Part shown: positions 1 through 7,394 of the stretch, one piece after another
How the letters are laid out: each line of letters begins with the position of its first letter
Numbering within the stretch: position 1 is the stretch's first letter
Source of the DNA: CAZVRZ01 sp964629965
Lineage (GTDB): Bacteria; Chloroflexota; Anaerolineae; Anaerolineales; UBA4823
Reading direction: 5' to 3'
NCBI GenBank assembly: GCA_964629965.1
Contig: CAZVRZ010000146.1
Coordinates: 1-12,890 of the forward strand
DNA: 12,890 nt
The notes under the pieces: generated by a model
Databases searched by the model: none
The model's input: the letters and a program-made list of their open reading frames with translations, nothing else
Told to the model about the DNA's origin: nothing
Made by a program: the position numbers and the translations under genes

Positions 1-213
1 CTGTTTCGGGTCGCTTGTCTGCTCAATACTCTTCGCTACTGCTTCGAAATCCCAATAATTTTGAAAAGGGCTTTCGCCAACTCTGAAAATACTGCCGTTT
101 GCGTTTCTCCACCCAGTGCTGCACGCGAGAGCACAGGCAGAAGATGTCGATAGGCAGCAACACCAAAAATCACCACGCGCACCGCCTGGGCTGCACCCTG
201 CGCAGCTCTGTAT
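1..213. other. Upstream region without an assignable gene
   Basis: No gene can be supported here. On the - strand a frame is open from about 212 down to a TAG at 36-38, with GTG codons near 182 and 176 as the only starts. It would give fewer than 50 residues, ending in an amphipathic-looking tail. There is no visible ribosome binding site and I recognise no family. It could be the 3' end of a divergent relic or chance. The right edge holds the promoter of the response regulator gene. Confidence 0.3.
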
Positions 214-219
214 TATAAT
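191..219 (+). promoter_or_regulatory. Candidate sigma70-type promoter of the response regulator gene
   Basis: A perfect TATAAT lies at 214-219. At a 17-base spacing the -35 position (191-196, CTGCAC) matches TTGACA only weakly. The -10 box ends six bases before the ATG at 226, so the transcript would start at or just before the start codon. No Shine-Dalgarno sequence fits in between. This is the layout expected for a leaderless mRNA. The weak -35 would suit an activated promoter. Confidence 0.55.
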
Positions 220-225
220 TTACTC

Positions 226-1809
226 ATGAGCTATAAAGTTTGCCTGGTCGAAGATGAGGTAGTCACTCGAAATGGGATTCGCGATAATGTGAACTGGCAA
301 GCGCATGGGTTTGAGTTCTGTGGCGAGGCTACCGATGGCGAAATGGCTTTGCCCTTATTGCGAACGGTTAAGCCAGATGTCTTGATCACAGATATCAAGA
401 TGCCTTTTATGGATGGGTTACAATTATGTAAGATCGTTCGCGAGAGCATGCCCTGGATGAAAGTGGTCATTCTTAGTGGGCATGATGAATTTGAATATGC
501 CCAGGCAGCCATTCAACTTGGAGTCTCCGAATATCTTTTGAAACCAGTCACCGTTCAAGATTTGCACAAGGTCCTTCAAAAGATAGCACAGCAATTGGGT
601 CAAGAGAAGGCAGAGCAGGAAAGCTTGCAGAACCTACGAGCACAAGTAGAAGAGAATCAGACCGTTCTCAGAGAAAGGTTATTGTTGAAATTAGTTGTGG
701 GGGCCATTTCTCCAACAGAAGTCGTTGAGAAAAGCCAGCTTTTAGGGCTAGACTTAATTGCCCGATATTATCTGGTGATCATCATGAAAGTCGAGTTAGG
801 GGATCGATCCGAGCAATTCGATTATCAAGAGTACCAGCTTGTGCAGCAGATTGTCGCAGAATTAACGGCCAACAACCCGGATATTTACCTGATCAAAAAA
901 GATTGGGAAGAACTCGTCTTGCTTATGAAGGGCAACACCCTGGAATATTTGGAAGAGGAGCGAGATCATATCATGGAACTGCTCAAACATGAAATTGGCA
1001 AGACAAGATATCACCCGATTTTTGGGGCGGGTTCCTCCCAAACACGTATTACCGATATCTATCAGTCGTTTGTAGATGCATTGGTCCAGATTCAAAACAC
1101 CACGAATGAGGTCAAACCCGGCGCCCCTACAACTACCGCCCGAACCGATCTGGTCAAGTTGGATAGGGCCGCTGTGGACTGTTTTCTGCGGAGCGGCGCT
1201 AAGGAAGATTTTGACGATTTTTATAACACCTATGTTGGCAACTTAAGTGAGGCTGCGCTGAGATCATACTTGATCAAGAATTACATTTTGGTAGATGTTG
1301 TTCTAGCCACTGCGACACTGATTGATGAACTTGGAGGAGACATCGATCAGGTTATTCCCGAATTAAATTCAATCGAAGCGACCCTGGCAGATATCAAAAC
1401 CATTGACCATCTACAAGAACAGGTTCATAGGATCCTGGTAAGTGCCCTGGCCTACCGGGATAATCGTCAGGACAACTCCTACACAGCCATCATCCGGCAA
1501 GCAAAAGAATATCTAGATCAACATTATATCGATCCAGATCTAACGCTCAATGAAGTAGCCGCGCATGTGTGTCTCAGCGCCAGCCATTTTAGCCTGATCT
1601 TTAGCCAGGAAGCCGGCCAAACTTTTAAGGAATACCTGACTGAAACCCGCCTTAACAAGGCAAAAGAGCTATTGCGCATGACTAATCTACGGTCTGCCGA
1701 AATCTCTTATCAGGTTGGCTATAACGACCCTCACTATTTCAGTTATGTTTTCCGAAAGAATACCGACATGTCACCAACCGAATATCGTTCCCAAACTCGA
1801 GGCCACTAA
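226..1809 (+). CDS. YesN-type response regulator, REC plus AraC-family DNA-binding domain
   Basis: This is a cytoplasmic transcription factor, the output half of a two-component system. The receiver domain fills residues 1 to about 120: acidic cluster E9-D10-E11, phosphoryl-acceptor D56 within DVLITDIKMP, S84 and K106. A helical linker of about 300 residues follows, with a coiled-coil-like stretch near 125-150. An AraC-type double helix-turn-helix occupies about the last 105 residues, with the hallmarks LNEVAAHVCLSASHFS and GYNDPHYFSYVFRK. The length of 527 residues is normal for YesN-like proteins. The ATG at 226 has no ribosome binding site and sits just after a TATAAT box. The sensor kinase gene follows, so the kinase is its likely phosphodonor. 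Probable targets are the sugar transport genes downstream. Relics of a close paralog lie at 7034-7318. The family call is firm; ligand and targets are inferred. Confidence 0.93.
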   Translation: MSYKVCLVEDEVVTRNGIRDNVNWQAHGFEFCGEATDGEMALPLLRTVKPDVLITDIKMPFMDGLQLCKIVRESMPWMKVVILSGHDEFEYAQAAIQLGVSEYLLKPVTVQDLHKVLQKIAQQLGQEKAEQESLQNLRAQVEENQTVLRERLLLKLVVGAISPTEVVEKSQLLGLDLIARYYLVIIMKVELGDRSEQFDYQEYQLVQQIVAELTANNPDIYLIKKDWEELVLLMKGNTLEYLEEERDHIMELLKHEIGKTRYHPIFGAGSSQTRITDIYQSFVDALVQIQNTTNEVKPGAPTTTARTDLVKLDRAAVDCFLRSGAKEDFDDFYNTYVGNLSEAALRSYLIKNYILVDVVLATATLIDELGGDIDQVIPELNSIEATLADIKTIDHLQEQVHRILVSALAYRDNRQDNSYTAIIRQAKEYLDQHYIDPDLTLNEVAAHVCLSASHFSLIFSQEAGQTFKEYLTETRLNKAKELLRMTNLRSAEISYQVGYNDPHYFSYVFRKNTDMSPTEYRSQTRGH

Positions 1810-1810
1810 G

Positions 1811-1882
1811 ATGAGCCAACCTGTCCAGACCGCACTAGCCGGACCGAAACCACGGCGGACAAATTATAGGCCACAACCGTGA
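1811..1882 (+). CDS. Possible 23-codon coupling ORF between regulator and kinase
   Basis: An ATG one base after the regulator's TAA opens a frame of 23 codons. Its TGA (1880-1882) overlaps the GTG proposed for the kinase as GTGA. The predicted peptide is polar and rich in Pro and Arg near its end, with no recognisable domain. It has no clear Shine-Dalgarno sequence of its own, but a ribosome terminating at 1809 could restart here and then at 1879. That would couple translation of the two genes. It may equally be chance in a 69-base gap. Confidence 0.22.
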   Translation: MSQPVQTALAGPKPRRTNYRPQP

Positions 1883-3465
1883 CTTCGAAATCAGAAGCCC
1901 TTGGTTTCAGACGAATTCTCAACCGAATTAAGATGGAAATGAGCCCATCCGGTAAGCCTCCCTTCAAGTATGTTGGGCGGATAATCGACATTTTCGCCGG
2001 GATCAATTTATCGATTCGCACGAAAATCCTGCTCTCACTCTGTATCGTGATCTTACTGATGGCCACGATCAATGTTGTTTCGATGCTGCAGGTTTTGAAT
2101 TACAGCCGCCAATATGATGCGATCATTACGAACATTACCACAGCCAACAGCATTAGCGGAAATATTAAGTTTGATATCGATAGCGAAATGTGGAGAGTGG
2201 TATCCGGAAAAGTGGATTTCAAAGAAGGACGGCAATACGAAATCATCAATCTTGCCAACGCGAAAGTACAATCGATGATCAGCAATACGGATTCGCATCG
2301 GGCAAAAGTTAAGCTCGATGTCATTCTTAGAACCTTGCAATCTCTGCAAGAACAAGTTGATCTGATGGGAAGCCAGATCGAGCATAACAGCACCGCTGCT
2401 GAAAACGAAGCACAGATGGAAAATATCCGATTTATTACAGATGTGATCGAAGAAGTAGTGCAAGATTATGTGCTGTTCGAAGTCAAACGAACAGAAAGTC
2501 AATATCAAGTGATGCGTGAGAGTTATGTGCGTTGGCAGGTTTTATCTATCATCCTCATCACCAGCGCAATAGGCTTTGCGGTTGTGGCAGCCTGGGGATT
2601 ATCCAGGAGCATTTATACTCCTATCAAGAAGCTGCATGATGTGACCACGATCATCACCAAAAATGATCTGCAATCGCTGGTGACCAGCGATAACGTAGAC
2701 GAGATCACTGAATTAGGGATGAGTTTCAATATCATGATTGGGAAAATCAAAGAGCTCTTGGATTCTAAAATGAAAGAACAAGAGAACTTGAAAAAAGCCG
2801 AATTCAGAGCTCTGCAGGCCCAGATCAACCCTCATTTTCTCTACAACACATTAGATACCATCATATGGATGGCAGAAGCTAAAAACAATGAGCAGGTAAT
2901 CGAAATTGTGCGCGCTTTATCAAGCTTCTTTCGCATTAGCCTCAGCAAAGGCATGGATTGGATCACCATTGGAGAAGAGGTCGAGCGCACCCGGAGCTAC
3001 CTGACCATTCAAAAGATGCGTTATCGAGATATCCTGGATTTTAGGATTGAGATGGATGAGCAAGTATCCCGCTATACAATTTTGAAGCTGATCTTACAGC
3101 CGCTGGTAGAAAATGCCCTATATCATGGGATCAAGAACAAGAGGCAGGGAGGCGTTATCATAGTGAGCGCCGGGTTAAAAAGCGCAACCGAGGTGATGCT
3201 GGAAGTTGAGGATGACGGGATCGGGTTCACGCCAGATAAATTGGCCCAACTTCAAGCAGAGTTAGCAAACACATCGAGTGAAATTCGTTTGGAAAGCGGT
3301 TTTGGCATCGGAAATGTGGATAAGCGCATCCGACTGTATTACGGCAATCAGTATGGATTATCGGTAAAGAGCGAATATCATACCGGCACCCGCGTTACAC
3401 TGGTGATTCCAGCCCGAGAGGGTATAGATAATGGAAGCACAGGACGTGAGGAGAAAACAACATGA
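1879..3465 (+). CDS. YesM-type sensor histidine kinase, HAMP plus His_kinase and HATPase_c
   Basis: This membrane kinase autophosphorylates and passes the phosphate to the neighbouring YesN-type regulator. Transmembrane helix 1 is near residues 47-70 and helix 2 near 219-241. They enclose an extracytoplasmic sensor of about 150 residues that reads as mostly helical. A HAMP linker (about 242-294) follows. The phospho-acceptor box QINPHFLYNTL has H319, typical of the LytS/YesM class. The ATP-binding domain shows an N box (QPLVENALYHG, 407-417), a G1 box (DDGIGF, 445-450) and a G2 box (GFGIGNV, 474-480). All key residues are present. GTG 1879 is the longest start; ATG 1933 (residue 19) is an alternative and leaves all domains intact. 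The stop overlaps the next gene's ATG as ATGA, so the kinase and the sugar-binding protein are co-translated. The sensed ligand is unknown and is probably a sugar presented by that binding protein. Confidence 0.92.
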   Translation: MTSKSEALGFRRILNRIKMEMSPSGKPPFKYVGRIIDIFAGINLSIRTKILLSLCIVILLMATINVVSMLQVLNYSRQYDAIITNITTANSISGNIKFDIDSEMWRVVSGKVDFKEGRQYEIINLANAKVQSMISNTDSHRAKVKLDVILRTLQSLQEQVDLMGSQIEHNSTAAENEAQMENIRFITDVIEEVVQDYVLFEVKRTESQYQVMRESYVRWQVLSIILITSAIGFAVVAAWGLSRSIYTPIKKLHDVTTIITKNDLQSLVTSDNVDEITELGMSFNIMIGKIKELLDSKMKEQENLKKAEFRALQAQINPHFLYNTLDTIIWMAEAKNNEQVIEIVRALSSFFRISLSKGMDWITIGEEVERTRSYLTIQKMRYRDILDFRIEMDEQVSRYTILKLILQPLVENALYHGIKNKRQGGVIIVSAGLKSATEVMLEVEDDGIGFTPDKLAQLQAELANTSSEIRLESGFGIGNVDKRIRLYYGNQYGLSVKSEYHTGTRVTLVIPAREGIDNGSTGREEKTT

Positions 3466-4454
3466 GGCTCTCCCAAATACTGCGCGTGATGATTGCGTTC
3501 TTGCTAACCTTATCTATCGTAGCAGGCTGCAAGATAGAATCCACCCAAAGCCTGACACCATCTCAAAAAGCCAAGAAAGAATATGCAGACCTGGTTGTGG
3601 GCTTTGCTCAGATCGGAGCTGAAAGCGAATGGCGCACAGCAAATACATTATCCATTAAAAAAACTGCGCAAGAACTGGAGGTGGAGTTGCGTTTCTCAGA
3701 TGCGCAGCAAAAACAAGATAACCAGATCATTGCACTGCACTCATTCATTGTTCAGAAAGTTGATATCATTGGCATTTCTCCGGTAGTAGAAACTGGCTGG
3801 GAGACTATATTCCGCGAGGCCAAAGATGCTGGTATTCCTATTATCTTAGTGGATCGGCGGGCAAATGTGCCTGATGATCTATATGTTACTCTGCTCGGCT
3901 CGGATTTTTTGGAAGAAGGCCGCAATTCCGCCCGGGTGATGGCAGAGATCATGAACGGTAAAGCAAACATTGTAGAATTAGTAGGAACAATAGGCTCAGC
4001 ACCTGCTAACGATCGCGCCAGGGGGTTTCGAGAAGTGCTAGCGAATTACCCAGAAATGAAGATCATTGACTCCGAGTCGGGAGATTTCACTCGTGCTCGT
4101 GGTAAAGAGGTGATGAAGACCTTCCTCACCAGGCATGGCAGCGCGATTACAGCCGTATTTGCACATAATGACGACATGGCCCTCGGTGCAATCCAGGCAA
4201 TCGAAGAAGTCGGCCTCAAGCCCGGTCAGGATATCAAGATCGTGTCCGTCGATGCGGCGAAGGGAGCCTTCCAGGCAATGATCGACGGCAAGTTGAATGC
4301 CACGATTGAGTGTAACCCCTTACTCGGGCCACAGTTCTTTGAACTGGCTCTCAAAGTGGTCAATGGTGAAACGGTTCCCAAGCGTGTCCCCTCCAAAGAG
4401 AGTATTTTCTTTCCCGATAATGCTATAGAAATCATGCCCACTCGCAAGTATTGA
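3462..4454 (+). CDS. Sugar-binding lipoprotein, YtfQ-like (galactofuranose type), copy 1
   Basis: This is an extracytoplasmic periplasmic-binding-protein-fold lipoprotein of a CUT2-type sugar ABC importer. A signal peptide with lipobox IVAGC places the lipidated cysteine at C23. The mature part follows E. coli YtfQ closely, as recalled from the family: ESEWR (W57, R58), DAQQKQDNQ from D80, VDRR (D131, R132), NDRARGF (D184, R185), SGDFTRARGKEVM, HNDD from 235, and SVD with D264. These motifs line the sugar pocket in that family. The start is fixed by GAGGAG at 3448-3453, eight bases before the ATG. The ATGA overlap with the kinase indicates one transcript, closed by the terminator at 4486-4524. 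No living permease of this set exists in the window. It may serve the permeases at 9026-11081, act as the kinase's sensory partner, or both. The exact sugar is inferred from family resemblance. Confidence 0.92.
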   Translation: MRLSQILRVMIAFLLTLSIVAGCKIESTQSLTPSQKAKKEYADLVVGFAQIGAESEWRTANTLSIKKTAQELEVELRFSDAQQKQDNQIIALHSFIVQKVDIIGISPVVETGWETIFREAKDAGIPIILVDRRANVPDDLYVTLLGSDFLEEGRNSARVMAEIMNGKANIVELVGTIGSAPANDRARGFREVLANYPEMKIIDSESGDFTRARGKEVMKTFLTRHGSAITAVFAHNDDMALGAIQAIEEVGLKPGQDIKIVSVDAAKGAFQAMIDGKLNATIECNPLLGPQFFELALKVVNGETVPKRVPSKESIFFPDNAIEIMPTRKY

Positions 4455-4485
4455 GGGTTCCATCGTAAAATAATTAACTTCCATC

Positions 4486-4524
4486 AAAAAAAAATCTGCC
4501 GCCTTATGCAACGGCAGGTTTTTT
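4486..4524. terminator. Intrinsic terminator, likely bidirectional
   Basis: CTGCCG at 4496-4501 pairs with CGGCAG at 4512-4517 around a 10-base loop. A T-G wobble and A-T pairs extend the stem outward. The right arm ends in six Ts (4519-4524) and the left arm is preceded by nine As, so the structure could stop transcription in both directions. It lies 31 bases after the binding-protein stop and closes the regulator-kinase-binding protein transcript. Confidence 0.85.
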
Positions 4525-4630
4525 CATGTGGAACAACATGAAAATGTTACCTGGTCGCAAAAGAAAAAGCATCGACCTATAACCGAATTAATTATATTGT
4601 ATAAGTACCATAGCATTACTTCCTGGGAAA

Positions 4631-4968
4631 ATGCTCTTTCAATCTACCGATCAAGAAACCAAAGAGAAAATGGGAGATTGCGGCATCACTCTTGTCAAGA
4701 GTCAGATCGCAAAAACTGGGATGCCACTGAGAGCAAGGCCGTCATGGAAGCCTGGTCGAAGGAAACCAAGGATATTCAAGGCTGTTTGGCCATGATTGCC
4801 GGCGATATCAATACAGTTATTGAATGCAACCCGCTGCTCGCTCCGCAGGTATACGAAGCTGCATTGAAGGCAGTCAATGGAGAATCGCTGCCCAAGTGGA
4901 CCCCATCCCTGGAAGGCGTTTTCTATCAGAAAGATACTGAAACAATTCTACCAACCCGCAAATGTTAA
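4631..4968 (+). pseudogene. Relic of a sugar-binding protein, C-terminal half with internal deletion
   Basis: The last 55 or so codons clearly match the C-terminus of the intact binding proteins: VIECNPLLAPQVYEAALK, then VNGESLPKW, ending LPTRKC instead of PTRKY. Upstream in the same frame, NWDATESKAVMEAW matches the hinge region of related binding proteins. The roughly 40 residues that should separate these parts, including the HNDD and SVD pocket motifs, are missing. Further upstream the match (GITLVKSQIAK) moves to another reading frame near 4706, so there is a frameshift. There is no signal peptide, start codon or ribosome binding site. NWDATE, where copy 1 has GDFTRA, suggests a different paralog and not a copy of either neighbour. 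The left boundary is uncertain. The open frame from 4528 is mostly unrelated sequence. Confidence 0.8.
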
Positions 4969-4987
4969 TCCTCCAAAAATGCGAGTG

Positions 4988-5016
4988 GGGGAATGACTTC
5001 CCAAGAGTCATTCCCC
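4988..5016. promoter_or_regulatory. Strong hairpin without a T-tract
   Basis: GGGGAATGACT (4988-4998) and AGTCATTCCCC (5006-5016) form a perfect 11-bp stem with a 7-base loop. No run of Ts follows, so it is not a textbook intrinsic terminator. It lies 19 bases after the binding-protein relic and may be that gene's old 3' end or an mRNA-stabilising structure. Confidence 0.65.
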
Positions 5017-5030
5017 AGGTAGGTGTACAC

Positions 5031-5067
5031 ATGAGAGGCTGTCTAGCAAAACTAGGCAGCCTCTCAT
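5031..5067. promoter_or_regulatory. Very strong 16-bp hairpin upstream of the first ATPase
   Basis: ATGAGAGGCTGTCTAG (5031-5046) pairs with CTAGGCAGCCTCTCAT (5052-5067) around the loop CAAAA, with a single T-G wobble. No T-tract follows. It sits 61 bases before the ATPase start and 14 bases after the previous hairpin. Possible roles are transcription termination by a T-independent route, a processing or stabilising element, or a barrier that lowers ATPase expression relative to binding protein. Confidence 0.7.
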
Positions 5068-5128
5068 AACACGGTAAAATCAATGGGACAATATTTCACC
5101 ACGTTTTCCTATCAGATTGAGATTGCTT

Positions 5129-6646
5129 ATGGCTGAACCTAACAACGCTCTAGTGATCATGGAAGGCATCTCAAAAGCCTTCCTAGGCGTACAAGCCCTC
5201 GAAAATGTGGAATTTACTCTCAGAAAAAACGAGGTTCACACCCTGGTGGGGGAAAATGGCGCAGGCAAATCCACGCTTATCAAAGTGCTGACCGGCGTCG
5301 AGCGTCAAGACACGGGTATCATCCAACTTGAGGGAAAAGAAGTCACCATCAAATCACCTCAACACGCGCAAGACCTGGGCATCAGCACTGTCTATCAGGA
5401 AATCAACCTGTGCCCGAATCTAACCGTGGCAGAAAACATTTTGATTGGCCGGGAACCCATGAAATGGGGACGGATCGACTGGAAAAGCATGAATGTCCAG
5501 GCCAGACATATTCTGCAGGGCCTAAATATTGATATTGATGTAACCCAACCTTTAGATTCGTACCCTATTGCTATTCAACAGATGGTGGCGATCGCACGGG
5601 CATTGGTGGTGTCAGCTATTATCCTGATCCTAGATGAGCCGACTTCCAGCCTGGATGTTCACGAAACAGAGCAGCTTTTTGCCGTCATGCGCAAACTGAA
5701 AAGCAAAGGAATGGGCATAATTTTTATCACCCATTTTTTGGACCAGGTTTATGAAGTCGCCGATCGAATTACTGTTCTCCGAAACGGTAAACTGGTAGGG
5801 ACCTATGAAACGGCTGCCTTACCGCGCATGGAATTGGTAGCTAAAATGATCGGTCGCAGTCTGACCGAATTCGATGAGATGACGAAAATTAAACTTGAGA
5901 GCAGTAAGCATATTAAGGGGGAAGCACTGCTGCGAGCAAAGGAATTGGGACGTTCGGGGAATATCAAACCATTTGACCTGGATTTACACGCAGGAGAAGT
6001 TGTTGGGCTGGCAGGGCTATTGGGGTCAGGCCGTACTGCAGTCGCACAGCTTTTATTTGGCGTTCACAGACCAGACAACGGCTCGCTGACCATGAATGGC
6101 AAACAGGTACAGAATTACTCTCCGATTGGTTCGATCAAACGCGGTGTGGCGCTTTGCCCTGAAGATCGAAAAGCCGAGGGTATTGTGGATGATCTGACCG
6201 TGAGAGAAAACATCATCCTGGCCTTGCAGGCCAGCCGGGGCTGGTTCAAATACCTCAGCATGCCACAGCAGTACGAGATTGCCAACCGCTACATAGATCT
6301 GCTGAATATTGCTACTCCCTCAGCCGACCAGGTAGTCAAAAACTTAAGCGGCGGCAACCAACAAAAGGTAATCCTGGCACGCTGGTTGGCCACAAACCCG
6401 CAAATCATGATCCTGGATGAACCCACCCGAGGCATCGACGTGGGCGCCAAAGCCGAGATACAGAAACTAGTGCTTTCGCTCGCCGAGGAAGGTAAGGCCT
6501 GCATCTTCATCTCTTCAGAGTTGGAAGAAGTGCTGCGCGCGGGTCACCGCATTGTTGTATTGCGGGAACAGGAGAAAGTGGGCGAGTTCACTGGCGAGGT
6601 GGATGAACATACTATCATGCAAGCCATGGCAGGAAGTGAAGCATGA
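5129..6646 (+). CDS. Sugar ABC importer ATPase, YtfR-like, copy 1
   Basis: This is a cytoplasmic tandem ATPase that powers a CUT2-type importer. Domain 1 has Walker A GENGAGKS (41-48), Q-loop VYQE, a degenerate signature PIAIQQ, Walker B LILDEPTSSLD and H-loop FITHF. Domain 2 has the lysine-less Walker A GLLGSGRT, an intact LSGGNQQ, Walker B MILDEPTRG and ISSEL. The lysine-less second site is normal for RbsA, MglA and YtfR relatives. ATG 5129 was chosen because it gives 505 residues, the same as copy 2 at 11193, and the N-termini align (MAEPNN, MVESSN). The TTG at 5117 adds four residues with no support. The stop overlaps the ATG of a dead permease as ATGA. It therefore lacks its own permease and would need those at 9026-11081 or elsewhere. 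Confidence 0.93.
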   Translation: MAEPNNALVIMEGISKAFLGVQALENVEFTLRKNEVHTLVGENGAGKSTLIKVLTGVERQDTGIIQLEGKEVTIKSPQHAQDLGISTVYQEINLCPNLTVAENILIGREPMKWGRIDWKSMNVQARHILQGLNIDIDVTQPLDSYPIAIQQMVAIARALVVSAIILILDEPTSSLDVHETEQLFAVMRKLKSKGMGIIFITHFLDQVYEVADRITVLRNGKLVGTYETAALPRMELVAKMIGRSLTEFDEMTKIKLESSKHIKGEALLRAKELGRSGNIKPFDLDLHAGEVVGLAGLLGSGRTAVAQLLFGVHRPDNGSLTMNGKQVQNYSPIGSIKRGVALCPEDRKAEGIVDDLTVRENIILALQASRGWFKYLSMPQQYEIANRYIDLLNIATPSADQVVKNLSGGNQQKVILARWLATNPQIMILDEPTRGIDVGAKAEIQKLVLSLAEEGKACIFISSELEEVLRAGHRIVVLREQEKVGEFTGEVDEHTIMQAMAGSEA

Positions 6647-7013
6647 CAAAAGCTAAATCTTCTTTCAACTGGCGAAGAATTATGGAGAACAAGTTGTTCT
6701 TCCCGCTTGTTGCCTTAGCGCTTAGTGGTTATTTTACTCTTTGATCTGATCTTTATCCCCGGTTTTTTAAAACTCGAGACCCAAGATGGCCACCTATACG
6801 GCAGCCTGGTCGACATCTTGCGAAATGGCTCCTGCATCATGCTGCTGGGCATTGGCATGAACCCTGGTGATCGCCACCGGCGGAGGTGGGATCGATCTTT
6901 CGGTGGGAGCAGTGATGGCAATTGCAGCTTCGGTGGCAACCATTTATCTTTACATCGTAGCGGTTGTGCTGGGTTCCCGCCATTGGGGCAAACAGGCCCA
7001 GGCGCTAAGCTAG
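6643..7013 (+). pseudogene. Relic of a YtfT-like sugar permease, frameshifted and truncated
   Basis: ATG 6643 overlaps the ATPase stop, and the first 27 or so codons resemble the start of the intact permease at 9026. An extra base near 6724 shifts the frame into LVVILLFDLIFIPGF and DGHLYGSLVDIL. A second extra base near 6861, where ATGAACCCTGGTG replaces the expected ATGACCCTGGTG, shifts it again into LVIATGGGGIDLSVGAVMAI. The conserved TGGIDLSVG motif carries two extra glycines. Homology fades after about 115 codons and a TAG comes at 7011-7013. About two thirds of the protein is absent. Nothing functional can be made without several corrections. Two separate one-base insertions make a sequencing artefact less likely than decay, but raw reads would settle it. 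Confidence 0.87.
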
Positions 7014-7033
7014 CCTGGCCGAACAATCATCTT

Positions 7034-7318
7034 GAAGGAAACTCTCCAGAGTATTTGGATGAGGAGAGTAGCCCGTTTTAGAATTAGTCGAAAAAGCTAT
7101 CGATACCATCAGATATCGGATCACTGTAGGGAAGGGCTCACCTAAAAATCGCATTACCGATATATCAATCTTTCATCGATGCATATACTGACCTGCAGAA
7201 CGGGACTGCTACAGGCGAAGATGAATACCTGACTACTATCAGGGTCAATAAGGCTAAGGAATTATTTCGTGCCACGCGGCATAGGATAAATAAGATATCC
7301 AACTCAAAAGAAAATTAA
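7034..7318 (+). pseudogene. Relic of a second YesN-like response regulator with a large internal deletion
   Basis: Pieces match the regulator at 226-1809 in order. EGNSPEYLDEE corresponds to GNTLEYLEEE near its residue 236. After a frameshift near 7079, LVEKAIDTIRYR leads into GSPKNRITDI. After another shift near 7165, YQSFIDAYTDLQNGT corresponds to YQSFVDALVQIQNTT near residue 278. The text then jumps to EYLTTIRVNKAKELFRAT, which corresponds to EYLTETRLNKAKELLRMT near residue 468 in the AraC domain. The receiver domain, about 180 central residues and the C-terminal helix-turn-helix are gone. It ends at TAA 7316-7318. This is direct evidence that a second regulator once stood between the two transporter sets. 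Confidence 0.82.
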
Positions 7319-7394
7319 CCTCGATCCTAAAAAATTGACCTTATATAGGAAAGACAATTTTTCTTTCTCGATATTGGGGGATAAATTAACCTCG
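7312..7394. repeat. Direct repeats AAATTAACCTCG, possible insertion-element end
   Basis: The 12-mer AAATTAACCTCG occurs at 7312-7323 and again at 7383-7394, each followed by a C-rich then A-rich run. A looser third copy, AAATTGACCTTA, starts at 7332. The first copy overlaps the stop of the regulator relic. Several near-identical terminal repeats within 100 bases are a feature of some insertion-sequence ends, for example in the IS21 family. No transposase is visible, so this may be a solo end or scar. A GGGGG/CCCCC pair at 7376-7400 spans the second copy. Confidence 0.45.

Noticed and set aside
36..212. Open - strand frame of under 50 residues at the left edge
   Set aside because: Only GTG starts, no ribosome binding site and no recognisable family. 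Kept only as a remark on the upstream region.
2053..2508. 151-residue - strand frame inside the kinase gene
   Set aside because: Lies wholly opposite a well-supported coding region, with no start signal or recognisable domain. It is a codon-usage shadow.
4528..4968. 146-residue + frame that could be called an intact sugar-binding protein
   Set aside because: Only its last part is homologous. The pocket motifs are deleted, the upstream homology is in another frame, and there is no signal peptide.
5117..5129. TTG at 5117 as the ATPase start
   Set aside because: The ATG at 5129 gives the same length and aligned N-terminus as the second ATPase, and the extra residues have no counterpart there.
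6725..7081. 118-residue + frame that could be called a hypothetical protein
   Set aside because: It is the middle reading frame of the frameshifted permease relic, continuing out of frame and into the regulator relic. It is not an independent gene.
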